Assembly (NCBI GenBank): GCA_900545445.1
Contig: UQZH01000020.1
Location: 1-31,904 of the forward strand
DNA from: an uncultured Collinsella sp.
GTDB lineage: Bacteria > Actinomycetota > Coriobacteriia > Coriobacteriales > Coriobacteriaceae
Direction of reading: 5' to 3'
Length of the DNA: 31,904 bases
The notes beneath the pieces are model-generated. The model did no database searches, had not been told where the DNA came from, and was given only the letters and a program-made list of their open reading frames with translations. How positions within the stretch are numbered: the stretch's first letter is position 1; the number at the start of each line of letters is the position of its first letter. The position numbers and the translations under genes are program-made. Positions 1-7,699 of this stretch are shown piece after piece.

Positions 1-1566
1 ACGCCGGGCCGACTCGCTTCGGATGGGGCTCTACACCAACTTTCTCGACACTACCAGATATATAAAAACCATCGGATTGAGCAAACATTTATCAACGATA
101 CAGTTCCCGATTTCGATGGCTTCGCCCTTTCTAAATACTTCATGCCTGAGTTAATATTGCCGGTTTATTCCTCTAGGCAGTGTTTTAATCATTGCGCCTT
201 CTGCACCATTCCCGGTGCTACCGGTGGTTGTTACCGAAAGATGCCTATATCGAGAGTATTTGAAATAATGTGTCGGTTAAATGAAAAATACGGCACGAGA
301 GTTTTCTCTTTTGTGGATGAAACATTCGAAGGCAAAAGAATGGAGCAACTCGCGGATGAAATAAACGCATCGGGAAAAACGTTTTTCTGGCATGGAGAAA
401 CGAGGTTCTCTCCAACCCTAAGTACAGACGTTTTCAACAAGATATACCAAAGTGGATGTAGGCAGATTCAGTTTGGCCTCGAGTCATACAACCAAAGAGT
501 TCTTGATCTAATGAAGAAGAACACGAGAGTTGATTGGATTGATCGCAATATCCATGATTGTCTCAATGCGGGTATTCCTGTTCATCTATTCTTTATGATT
601 GGCTTTCCGACCGAAACTAAAGAAGAGGCTCTGAACACCTTAGCTTATACAGAGAATGTTTTGAATTATTCAAAACAGGTATGTGGTGTTCCATATTCCA
701 CGAGAGGATTTACGAATTTTGGTCTCGTTATGGGGTCGGATGTTTGGAATCATCCCGATAAGTATGGTGTCTCTGTAATGCCGAAGTCCCAATATGAGGA
801 TTTGCGCCTCGAAGTGGATTATGTTTCAGGCACTGGTTTAACTTTAAATGAAGCAAAATCCTTATCTGATGAGCATCATATTGATTTTTATATGCAAGAA
901 GTCATAAACGGTAGCGACACAATTGACTTGCCCCAGCGGCTTCATATTTCAGAGGTGACCTGGATCCTAGATTCTATTCACGCTGTCAGGTATAAGGGAC
1001 ATTTGACCAAAGTAAAGCGACGGCTGACTAGTCTAAATCCAGCTGATCGAATCTGGCTGGATTCCAAGACTTCTGTCGTGCTCGTTGAGCCATTTGCCTA
1101 CTTCTATAATTCTGAATACCATCATGTCTATGCTGTTTCCCAGTTGGTATACCTTAAGTTGGCCCGTTTATTGGAGGCCGATTGTAGCATTTCTCTTATC
1201 CTTGATCAGGGCGATCTCGAGCTGACAAGGGCGATAGAAGAACTGTTGCATTATGGATTGCTGAATACAAATATCGATGCCGATTATGTAATGCACGATA
1301 ATGGTTTTCAATTGGTTAAAAGTTCGTTTGTGAAAGAAGTCGGACGCTCAAAAGAGGGGTTAAGAGTACTGCTGAGTTGTGCCACCCATAGAATGTGTGC
1401 GGTTAATGATTTTTCGTTCGCTTTGCTTTCGTTGTTTGAAAAGCCGATTACTAAGAACGAGGTGCGCGACATTTTGAAAAAAGAGGGACTATCGGCAAGC
1501 GAGGAGCAATTAAACAAGTTGGTTGATAATTGCATGAAAGCAGATATACTACAATTGATTAGATAG
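1..1566 (+). CDS. B12-binding-type radical SAM protein (5' end outside window)
   Basis: The reading frame is open from base 1, so the ATG at 142 is internal and the gene starts before the window. The residues just before that ATG (VPDFDGFALSKYF) resemble the linker that joins a cobalamin-binding domain to a radical SAM barrel, so the missing part is probably a B12-binding domain. The CxxxCxxC iron-sulphur motif (CFNHCAFC) is at bases 181-204 and is followed by typical barrel segments (FVDETF, QFGLES, FMIGFPTET). The C-terminal 200 residues hold what look like two small winged-helix segments (around VYAVSQLVYLKLARLL and DFSFALLSLFEKPITKNEV), recalling the PqqD/RRE peptide-binding fold. The gene is clearly AT-richer than its right-hand neighbours, suggesting transfer. 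It is followed after 13 bases by a 36-codon gene, a layout typical of peptide-modifying radical SAM enzymes. Family assignment is strong; the peptide substrate is inferred. Confidence 0.88.
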   Translation, partial: TPGRLASDGALHQLSRHYQIYKNHRIEQTFINDTVPDFDGFALSKYFMPELILPVYSSRQCFNHCAFCTIPGATGGCYRKMPISRVFEIMCRLNEKYGTRVFSFVDETFEGKRMEQLADEINASGKTFFWHGETRFSPTLSTDVFNKIYQSGCRQIQFGLESYNQRVLDLMKKNTRVDWIDRNIHDCLNAGIPVHLFFMIGFPTETKEEALNTLAYTENVLNYSKQVCGVPYSTRGFTNFGLVMGSDVWNHPDKYGVSVMPKSQYEDLRLEVDYVSGTGLTLNEAKSLSDEHHIDFYMQEVINGSDTIDLPQRLHISEVTWILDSIHAVRYKGHLTKVKRRLTSLNPADRIWLDSKTSVVLVEPFAYFYNSEYHHVYAVSQLVYLKLARLLEADCSISLILDQGDLELTRAIEELLHYGLLNTNIDADYVMHDNGFQLVKSSFVKEVGRSKEGLRVLLSCATHRMCAVNDFSFALLSLFEKPITKNEVRDILKKEGLSASEEQLNKLVDNCMKADILQLIR

Positions 1567-1579
1567 AGGAGGTTTCTGC

Positions 1580-1690
1580 ATGGACGTTATTAACAAAGAT
1601 CTCTTGGAGCAGCTGAAAGAGTTTCAGGAAGAGGGCGTCGTGGTAGAAGTGTTCGACTTTGAGGACTACATGGATAAATTCTGCCATTAG
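1580..1690 (+). CDS. 36-residue peptide, candidate substrate of the radical SAM enzyme
   Basis: A short gene starts at ATG 1580, seven bases after a perfect AGGAGG (1567-1572) that sits directly behind the radical SAM stop codon, and ends at TAG 1690. The peptide has an acidic, probably helical first half (NKDLLEQLKEFQEEG) and a second half rich in Val, Phe, Asp and Tyr ending in Phe-Cys-His (VVVEVFDFEDYMDKFCH). A leader-like half plus a short distinct tail, placed next to a radical SAM gene and closed by a strong terminator, is the usual layout of a ribosomally made, modified peptide precursor. I do not recognise the peptide family. It could instead be a small regulatory protein. The start site and translation are well supported; the role is inferred. 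Confidence 0.6.
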   Translation: MDVINKDLLEQLKEFQEEGVVVEVFDFEDYMDKFCH

Positions 1691-1714
1691 TTTCGGAATT
1701 TACTCGCCTCGCTT

Positions 1715-1748
1715 AAAGGAGAAGTCGATTATCGATTTCTCCTTTTTT
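1715..1748 (+). terminator. Rho-independent terminator of the radical SAM/peptide unit
   Basis: A long hairpin with arms AAAGGAGAA and TTCTCCTTT, extended inward by TCGA/TCGA around a two-base centre, runs into six T residues. It lies 24 bases after the peptide gene stop and closes the AT-rich unit. Confidence 0.9.
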
Positions 1749-1789
1749 AATTAAAGATATTTTTGAACTACATGCTCTTAGCACAGGTT

Positions 1790-1813
1790 GGCCTCTCAGT
1801 AAACTGGGAGGTT
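1790..1813 (+). other. Hairpin in the nadE upstream region
   Basis: CCTCTCAGT and ACTGGGAGG form a stem with one G-U pair and a very short loop, about 65 bases before nadE. There is no T-run, so it is unlikely to be a terminator. It could be a leader structure or an operator. Nothing else was recognised between 1749 and 1878. Confidence 0.35.
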
Positions 1814-1878
1814 GCTTTGGCTAGTTAGAGATATGTGAACGTCCGTTAGACTGAATCTCAGGGTAGAAGGGGCCTCCA

Positions 1879-3879
1879 GTGTCCAGATCAACAAGGCAAT
1901 GCTGCGTTTCGGCTAATAAGAACGATGGCTTTTTGCGTGTGGCGGCGGCGTCGCCGCAGATTCGCGTGGCCGATGTCGAGGGCAATGCCGAGGTTGCGTT
2001 AGCGGCTGTTTGCGCGGCTGTCGAGCGCGGCGTCCGTGCTCTGGTGCTGCCCGAGCTCAACTTGTGCGGCTATACCGCGGCCGATCTGTTCCATAACCGC
2101 ACGCTGCTGCATGCCTGCGAGGCTGCTCTGGTGCATATCCTCGATGAGACTCGTGAGCTGCCGATTGTCTTTACCGTTGGCTTGCCCGTTGCGGTGGCAG
2201 AAAACATCTACAACTGCGCCGCCGTGTGCTGCGCGGGCGAGCTTTTGGGCCTTACGGCCAAGAAGTATCTGCCCAACTATGGCGAGTTCTACGAGCGCCG
2301 CTGGTTTGCTCCGGCGCCCGCAGATCCTGTGTGGGTCGAGTTTGCCGGTCAGGGTCCGGTTCCGCTGGGTTCGGGGCTTGTCTACCGCTGCTGTGATGAG
2401 GGTGCTGAGGACCTGGTGCTGGGCGTCGAGGTCTGTGAGGACCTGTGGGTACCTGCGCCGCCCTCGACCGAGATGGCGCTTGCCGGTGCGACGGTGATTC
2501 TCAACCCGTCGGCCTCGGACGAGATTATTGGTAAGGCAGATTACCGCCGCAGCCTTATCTCTAACCAAAGCGCGCGCCTGTACTGCGCCTATGCCTATGC
2601 GGACGCGAGTGAGGGCGAGTCCACGACCGACATGGTCTTTGCGGGCGAGAACCTCGTCTACGAAAACGGCTCCAAGCTCGCCGCGACGAAGCTCCTCACT
2701 TGCGATATGGCCGTCGCCGACGTTGACCTTGACCGCCTGGTTGCCGAGCGCCGTCGCTCGACGACGTGGGCGCGCACGGACGATGCGCCGGGGGCCACGA
2801 CCGTTGAGTTTTCGTTTGAGGGCGTGCTGGCCAAAGAGCCTGTCCTGCGCGATGCCTGCGATATCGACCGTGTCTTCCCTCGTGCGCCCTTTGTGCCGGC
2901 CGACCACGGTGATCTGGCCGAGCGCTGCGAGACTATTCTCAATCTGCAGACTGCTGGCCTCAAGACCCGCCTTGCCCACACAGGTACCAAGGCTGCGGTT
3001 ATCGGCCTTTCGGGTGGCTTGGACTCCACGCTGGCACTGCTTGTGACCGTGCGTGCCTTCGATGCGCTGGGGCTGCCGCGCACGGGTATCACGGCGGTCT
3101 CCATGCCAGGTTTTGGCACGACGCATCGCACCAAGTCCAATGCCGAGTCGCTCGCCCGCGACCTGGGTGTGAGCTTCCGCGAGGTTTCGATCCACGCGGC
3201 TGTGGAGCAGCACTTCAAGGACATTGAGCACGATTCGGCCGTGCAGGACGTGACCTACGAGAACAGCCAGGCCCGCGAGCGTACGCAGATTCTGATGGAC
3301 CTGGCCAACCAGGCTGGCGGCTTTGTCATCGGTACCGGCGACCTGTCGGAGCTGGCGCTCGGCTGGGCTACCTATAACGGCGACCACATGAGCATGTACG
3401 CCGTCAACGCGAGCGTGCCCAAGACGCTTGTGCGCCATCTGGTGCGCTATGCGGCTGATGTCTTTGGCGGGCGTATTGCCGAGGTCTTGCTCGATATCCT
3501 CGATACGCCGGTGTCCCCCGAGCTTCTGCCGCCCACGGGCGATGGCGAGATTGCACAGAAGACCGAGGATTTGGTGGGGCCGTACGAGCTGCACGATTAC
3601 TTCCTCTACTACCTGCTGCGTTTTGGCTTTGAGCCGGGCAAGATCTACCGCATGGCGCTCAAGAGCTTCGAGGGCGTCTACGACGCCAAGACCGTCCACA
3701 CGTGGTTGCGTACGTTCTATCGTCGCTTCTTTGCCCAGCAGTTTAAGCGCAGCTGCCTGCCCGATGGTCCCAAGGTGGGCTCGGTGACGCTCAGCCCGCG
3801 CGGCGATTGGCGTATGCCGAGTGACGCTAGCTCGCGTCTGTGGCTTGCGCAGATCGACGCGCTCAATCCAATTGACTGA
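1879..3879 (+). CDS. nadE: Glutamine-dependent NAD+ synthetase
   Basis: The enzyme makes NAD+ from deamido-NAD+ using ATP and glutamine, in the cytoplasm. The 666-residue length fits the two-domain, glutamine-using form. The N-terminal nitrilase-like glutaminase domain shows the Glu-Lys-Cys triad: E59 (LVLPEL), K128 or K129 (KKYLPNYGEF) and C186 (EVCEDLW). The C-terminal synthetase domain carries the SGGLDS pyrophosphate loop at 378-383 and GTGDLSELALGW further on. The start is GTG 1879 with AGAAGG a few bases upstream; no closer start has a better site. It stands alone, with the previous unit closed by its own terminator and a strong hairpin following at 3948. Confidence 0.95.
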   Translation: MSRSTRQCCVSANKNDGFLRVAAASPQIRVADVEGNAEVALAAVCAAVERGVRALVLPELNLCGYTAADLFHNRTLLHACEAALVHILDETRELPIVFTVGLPVAVAENIYNCAAVCCAGELLGLTAKKYLPNYGEFYERRWFAPAPADPVWVEFAGQGPVPLGSGLVYRCCDEGAEDLVLGVEVCEDLWVPAPPSTEMALAGATVILNPSASDEIIGKADYRRSLISNQSARLYCAYAYADASEGESTTDMVFAGENLVYENGSKLAATKLLTCDMAVADVDLDRLVAERRRSTTWARTDDAPGATTVEFSFEGVLAKEPVLRDACDIDRVFPRAPFVPADHGDLAERCETILNLQTAGLKTRLAHTGTKAAVIGLSGGLDSTLALLVTVRAFDALGLPRTGITAVSMPGFGTTHRTKSNAESLARDLGVSFREVSIHAAVEQHFKDIEHDSAVQDVTYENSQARERTQILMDLANQAGGFVIGTGDLSELALGWATYNGDHMSMYAVNASVPKTLVRHLVRYAADVFGGRIAEVLLDILDTPVSPELLPPTGDGEIAQKTEDLVGPYELHDYFLYYLLRFGFEPGKIYRMALKSFEGVYDAKTVHTWLRTFYRRFFAQQFKRSCLPDGPKVGSVTLSPRGDWRMPSDASSRLWLAQIDALNPID

Positions 3880-3947
3880 GGTTGGCCAAATTGAACCAAT
3901 GCGGGGGTTGCAAGCGTTACACTTTTGCAATCTGATGGCCCGTATCG

Positions 3948-3979
3948 CGCGGCGCTCTTGTCGGAGCGCCGCGTTTTTT
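3948..3979 (+). terminator. Strong terminator hairpin between nadE and the aminotransferase
   Basis: GCGGCGCTC and GAGCGCCGC (3949-3957, 3964-3972) form a perfect 9-bp GC-rich stem followed by G and six T residues. It terminates nadE. It ends only about six bases before the ribosome binding site of the next gene, so it may also lie inside that gene's leader. Confidence 0.85.
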
Positions 3980-3997
3980 ATATCGAAAGGTGGCACC

Positions 3998-5161
3998 ATG
4001 CAGGCATCGCAGCGTCTCGACCGCTTTGGCGCGGAGGTCTTCGCCTCGCTCAACAACAAACTGCTCGCGCTGAAGGCTCAGGGCAAGACCATTTACAACA
4101 TGAGCGTGGGCACGCCCGACTTTAAGCCGTACAATCACGTGGTCGAGGCACTCACGCAAGCAGCCCAAGATCCCGAGATGTGGAAGTATGCCCTGCGCGA
4201 CCTGCCCGAGCTCAAGCAGGCTGTGTGCGATTACTATGAGCGCCGCTTTGGCGTTTCGGGCATTACGCCGTCCATGGTGCAGTCGTGCAACGGCACGCAG
4301 GAAGGCGTGGGTCATTTGGGTCTGGCCCTGCTCGACCCGGGTGACACCATCCTGGTGCCCGATCCGTGCTACCCGGTCTTTGAGGCGGGTGCCAAGATCG
4401 CCGATGCCAAGCTCGAGTACTATCCGCTGATTGCCGAGCACAATTACCTGCCCTATGTGGCGGGTATCGATCCCGAGGTTGCCGATCGTGCCAAGTATAT
4501 GATCGTGTCGCTGCCCGCCAACCCGGTGGGCTCGGTGGGCACGCCCGAGGTCTACGAGGAGATCATCGCTTTCGCCCGCGAGCACGACCTGCTCATCGTC
4601 CATGACAACGCGTACTCCGACATCGTGTTCGACGGCGAGCCGGGTGGCAGCTTCTTGCAGTATCCCGGTGCGCTCGAGGTGGGTGTGGAGTTCTTCTCGC
4701 TTTCCAAGTCGTTTAACGTCACCGGTGCCCGCATTGGCTTTTTGGTCGGTCGCGAGGACGTGGTCTCGGCCTTTGCCAAGCTGCGCAGCCAGATTGACTT
4801 CGGTATGTTCCTCCCGATCCAGAAGGCTGCTATCGCGTGCCTTAATGGCCCGCGCGATGAGGTCGAGGCACAGCGTCTGAAGTACCAGGAGCGCCGCGAT
4901 GTCCTGTGCGACGGTCTTGAGGGCCTGGGCTGGGAGCGTCCCAACGCGCATGGCTCTATGTTTGTGTGGGCCAAGCTCCCCGGTGGCCGCACCGATTCGA
5001 TGGCGTTTTGCGAGGAGCTCATGGAGAAGGCCGGCGTTGTGGTGACGCCGGGCGCGAGCTTTGGTCCTTCGGGCGAGGGGCACGTGCGCATGGCGCTGGT
5101 CTTGCCGCCCGACCAGATCGCTTTGGCTGTCGAGGCCATTCGCGAGGCGGGCCTGTATTAG
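3998..5161 (+). CDS. Class I/II PLP-dependent aminotransferase
   Basis: This is a 387-residue fold-type I aminotransferase. The PLP lysine is K237 in SLSKSFN, followed by the phosphate-binding Arg in TGARIG (R245). The substrate-side PANPVG motif and the cofactor Asp/Tyr in HDNAYSDIVF are present. It resembles the LL-DAP/PatA-like branch. It could serve the N-acetyl-aminooxopimelate transamination that the dapH/deacetylase route at 9710-15079 requires, but a general amino-acid aminotransferase is equally possible. The start is ATG 3998 with GAAAGGTGG just upstream; the frame is open further 5' but that part overlaps nadE and the terminator hairpin. It is a single gene, with a weak terminator-like hairpin at 5305. 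Confidence 0.88.
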   Translation: MQASQRLDRFGAEVFASLNNKLLALKAQGKTIYNMSVGTPDFKPYNHVVEALTQAAQDPEMWKYALRDLPELKQAVCDYYERRFGVSGITPSMVQSCNGTQEGVGHLGLALLDPGDTILVPDPCYPVFEAGAKIADAKLEYYPLIAEHNYLPYVAGIDPEVADRAKYMIVSLPANPVGSVGTPEVYEEIIAFAREHDLLIVHDNAYSDIVFDGEPGGSFLQYPGALEVGVEFFSLSKSFNVTGARIGFLVGREDVVSAFAKLRSQIDFGMFLPIQKAAIACLNGPRDEVEAQRLKYQERRDVLCDGLEGLGWERPNAHGSMFVWAKLPGGRTDSMAFCEELMEKAGVVVTPGASFGPSGEGHVRMALVLPPDQIALAVEAIREAGLY

Positions 5162-5304
5162 AAAGCTATTTTGGCTCGTCAATATATCGAAACCGATTTC
5201 GTGCAGTTATTTTACGAATTCTGCAAACAATTTCGGTAAACGGTCGATTTTTGGCTGCGAATAGGAGCATAATCAAAGTCCCGATTGGATGTATTGGGAT
5301 TACG

Positions 5305-5340
5305 ACAAGCCGCTCGGGTCGTTCCTGGGCGGCTTGTTTG
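5305..5340 (+). terminator. Terminator-like hairpin in the ldh leader
   Basis: ACAAGCCGC (5305-5313) and GCGGCTTGT (5329-5337) form a 9-bp stem with a 15-base loop and a short TTTG tail. It lies between the aminotransferase stop and the ldh ribosome binding site. It could be a weak terminator or an element of the ldh leader. In the rest of 5162-5304 I see a small inverted repeat (CGAAA/TTTCG, 5188-5201) and a -10-like CATAAT (5268-5273). Confidence 0.45.
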
Positions 5341-5362
5341 TGGAGTGAGATGGGAGTTTCTA

Positions 5363-6313
5363 ATGGTTAACGAGAAGAAGGTCGCTATTGTCGGCTGCGG
5401 TTTCGTCGGTTCGTCTTCGGCGTTCGCGCTGATGCAGAGCGGTCTGTTCTCCGAGATGGTCCTCATCGACGTGGACAAGAACCGCGCCGAGGGTGAGGCC
5501 CTGGATATCGCGCACGGCATGACGTTTGCCGAGCCGATGAAGATCTACGCCGGCGATTATTCCGATGTCGCCGACGCCGCCATGATCGTCGTCACCGCTG
5601 GCGCTGCCCAGAAGCCCGGTGAGACCCGCCTGGACCTGGTCAACAAGAACGTTAACATCTTTAAGTCCATTATCCCCGAGATTAAGAAGTCCGGCTTCGA
5701 CGGCATTCTGCTAATCGTCTCCAACCCGGTTGATGTTCTGACCTATGCTGCCATCAAGATGTCCGGCCTGCCCGAGGGCCATGTCATCGGCTCCGGCACC
5801 GTGCTCGACACTGGCCGTCTGCAGCAGATGCTTGGTGCCCACGTCGAGGTTGACCCGCGCGATGTCCAGGCCTATGTCATGGGCGAGCACGGCGACTCCG
5901 AGTTTGTCGCTTGGTCCAGCGCTCAGGTTGCTGGCGTTCCGCTGAACACCTTCTGCGAGCTTCACGGTCATCTGGAGCACGAGGCTGCCGAGAAGCGTAT
6001 CGCCGAGGACGTCAAGAACTCCGCCTACACCATCATCGAGAAGAAGCACGCCACCTACTACGGCGTCGCCATGGCCGTCAAGCGCATCTGCACCGCTGTC
6101 ATGCGCGATGAGCAGACCGTTCTGCCCGTTTCCTCGCTCATGGTGGGCGAGTATGGCCTGTCCGATCTGGCTATCTCCATGCCGACGGTCGTTGGCCGCG
6201 ACGGCGTCGTCTGCCGCGTCCCCGTGCCGCTGAACGATGACGAGCAGCATGAGCTCACCGCCTCCGCCAAGGCCCTCAAGGACATCATCGACAGCGTCGA
6301 CTTCTCCTGCTAA
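5363..6313 (+). CDS. ldh: L-lactate dehydrogenase
   Basis: The protein reduces pyruvate to L-lactate with NADH, regenerating NAD+ in fermentation. It is 316 residues, the normal size. It has the Rossmann GCGFVG loop (11-16), the substrate-loop motif QKPGETR with Gln at 83 (malate dehydrogenases carry Arg there), the Arg of LDTGR (152) and the catalytic His of MGEHGDSE (176). The start is ATG 5363 behind GGGAG; the frame is open upstream to 5285 but without a plausible ribosome binding site. It is a single gene closed by a strong terminator. Confidence 0.95.
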   Translation: MVNEKKVAIVGCGFVGSSSAFALMQSGLFSEMVLIDVDKNRAEGEALDIAHGMTFAEPMKIYAGDYSDVADAAMIVVTAGAAQKPGETRLDLVNKNVNIFKSIIPEIKKSGFDGILLIVSNPVDVLTYAAIKMSGLPEGHVIGSGTVLDTGRLQQMLGAHVEVDPRDVQAYVMGEHGDSEFVAWSSAQVAGVPLNTFCELHGHLEHEAAEKRIAEDVKNSAYTIIEKKHATYYGVAMAVKRICTAVMRDEQTVLPVSSLMVGEYGLSDLAISMPTVVGRDGVVCRVPVPLNDDEQHELTASAKALKDIIDSVDFSC

Positions 6314-6344
6314 ATCAAGCTCGCAAGAGCGAAAAGCTACAATG

Positions 6345-6380
6345 AAGGCGTCCGGGTCCACACGGCCCGGGCGCCTTTTT
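6345..6380 (+). terminator. Rho-independent terminator of ldh
   Basis: GGCGTCCGGG and CCCGGGCGCC pair (one G-U) around a nine-base loop, followed by five T residues. It lies about 30 bases after the ldh stop. Confidence 0.9.
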
Positions 6381-6409
6381 GGTGCAAAGTAACCTGACCC
6401 CAATGCACC
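6381..6409 (+). repeat. 29-bp intergenic hairpin repeat, copy 1
   Basis: GGTGCA and TGCACC arms flank a core AACCTGACCCC. A second copy at 7594-7622 differs at three of 29 positions. The copies lie on either side of the hydrolase gene in the same orientation. This one directly abuts the ldh terminator. Confidence 0.8.
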
Positions 6410-6427
6410 ATAGTTGATGGGAGGGCC

Positions 6428-7588
6428 ATGTCGGATTCGCCTAATTTTTTGACCTATGCCCAGACAGCGTTTGATCCGTTTGAGGAACGGCCGTTCTGCG
6501 CGGTGGATAGCCTGGTCTTTGCGTGGTTGTCCTATTTGCGTTTGCCGGGTGATATGGCGGAGCTGACGAACTGGCAGGGCCTAGACGTACGCGAGCTGCT
6601 GCGCGCCGAGTGCTACCAAGACATGATTGGCGACCTGTGGGATCCGGAGGGGAGTCGTGCCCTGTTGGAGGCTGTGGCAGCAAGCCCTCGCTACCGTGGC
6701 GTTCGTGTTTGCGGCTATCGTAGCGTGAGTGATGCCGAGACAACGGAGCAGTTTGCGGCCATGACGTTCCGATTTCCGGCGGGGTTTAGCTATCTTGCCT
6801 TCCGGGGGACCGACAGCACGATTGTGGGCTGGAAAGAGGACTTTAACATGGCGTTCCGGTGTCCTGTGCCGGCCCAGGAATCCGCGGCGCGTTATGTAGA
6901 CGAGGCGGCGGATGCGATTGACGGGCCGCTTTTGTGCGGAGGTCATTCCAAGGGTGGAAACCTTGCGGTGTACGGTGCGGCGATGTGCCCCGATGTCGCC
7001 CGTGAGCGAATCGAACGGGCGTATTCCCATGATGGTCCGGGCTTCGTCGAGGAGTTTCTGAGCGGCAACGCCTTCGCCGATCTATCCGGTCGAATCGACA
7101 AGACGCTACCTCGGTCGTCGATCTTTGGCATGATGTTCGAGACACAGGAGGACTATGCCATCGTTGAGAGCACCGAGTTCAGCCTGCTTCAGCATAATCC
7201 CTTTAGCTGGGTGGTTGATGGTCGCGACTTCGTGTACTGTGAGCGCCTGTCCGCCGGTGCTCGATACGTTGATGGCTCCATTCGCGAGATGCTGCTTGCG
7301 GTGTCGCCTAACGAGCGCGAGCGTTTTGTAGATGCGTTGTTCTCCGTGCTTGAGGCTACGGGTGCTGAGCGGTTTGCGGATATCGCTGGGAATCTGCGCG
7401 AGAGCCTGCCTGTGATGCTCCAGGCTGCGCAAGGCTTTGACAAGGATACGCGACGCTTTGTCTCGCAGACTATCGTTGCGATTCTTAAGTGTGCGCTTCT
7501 GCCCAAACGTCCCCAGATCGACATGCCCGCTGCCGGCAAGAGCTTGGCAGAACAGCTCGAGGCTTGGCAGTCCGAGCTCCTGCGCTAA
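6428..7588 (+). CDS. DUF2974-type alpha/beta hydrolase (lipase-like)
   Basis: This 386-residue protein resembles the DUF2974/Mbeg1-like family of alpha/beta hydrolases. The strand before the nucleophile (YLAFRGTDSTIVGWKEDF) and the elbow GGHSKGGNLA, with Ser as predicted nucleophile, are clear, and YSHDGPGF is typical of the family. No signal peptide or membrane segment is seen, so it is probably cytoplasmic. The substrate is unknown; esters or lipids are likely. ATG 6428 has GGGAGGG upstream. The gene is alone and bracketed by two 29-bp repeats, which may mark it as an inserted or mobilisable unit. Confidence 0.82.
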   Translation: MSDSPNFLTYAQTAFDPFEERPFCAVDSLVFAWLSYLRLPGDMAELTNWQGLDVRELLRAECYQDMIGDLWDPEGSRALLEAVAASPRYRGVRVCGYRSVSDAETTEQFAAMTFRFPAGFSYLAFRGTDSTIVGWKEDFNMAFRCPVPAQESAARYVDEAADAIDGPLLCGGHSKGGNLAVYGAAMCPDVARERIERAYSHDGPGFVEEFLSGNAFADLSGRIDKTLPRSSIFGMMFETQEDYAIVESTEFSLLQHNPFSWVVDGRDFVYCERLSAGARYVDGSIREMLLAVSPNERERFVDALFSVLEATGAERFADIAGNLRESLPVMLQAAQGFDKDTRRFVSQTIVAILKCALLPKRPQIDMPAAGKSLAEQLEAWQSELLR

Positions 7589-7593
7589 CCATT

Positions 7594-7622
7594 GGTGCAA
7601 AGCAACCTGTCCCCGATGCACC
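7594..7622 (+). repeat. 29-bp intergenic hairpin repeat, copy 2
   Basis: GGTGCA/TGCACC arms surround the core AACCTGTCCCC. It is in the same orientation as the copy at 6381-6409 and starts five bases after the hydrolase stop. Confidence 0.8.
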
Positions 7623-7699
7623 AATCTTCGATGCGCCTGGGGCGGGATCGACCGCTATACTGGTTCGTGCCGAAATCGATCTAGAACGGAATGCCGTAT

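Noticed and set aside
1790..1813. Hairpin before nadE as a second terminator
   Set aside because: No T-run follows and the upstream unit already has a strong terminator at 1715-1748.
1999..4059. 686-codon open frame on the minus strand opposite nadE
   Set aside because: It is a mirror of a GC-rich gene: low-complexity Arg/Ala/His-rich protein, no family motifs, while the plus strand has a full NAD synthetase.
3917..5182. 421-codon minus-strand frame opposite the aminotransferase
   Set aside because: Antisense to a clear enzyme gene, with no recognisable domain and no plausible start context.
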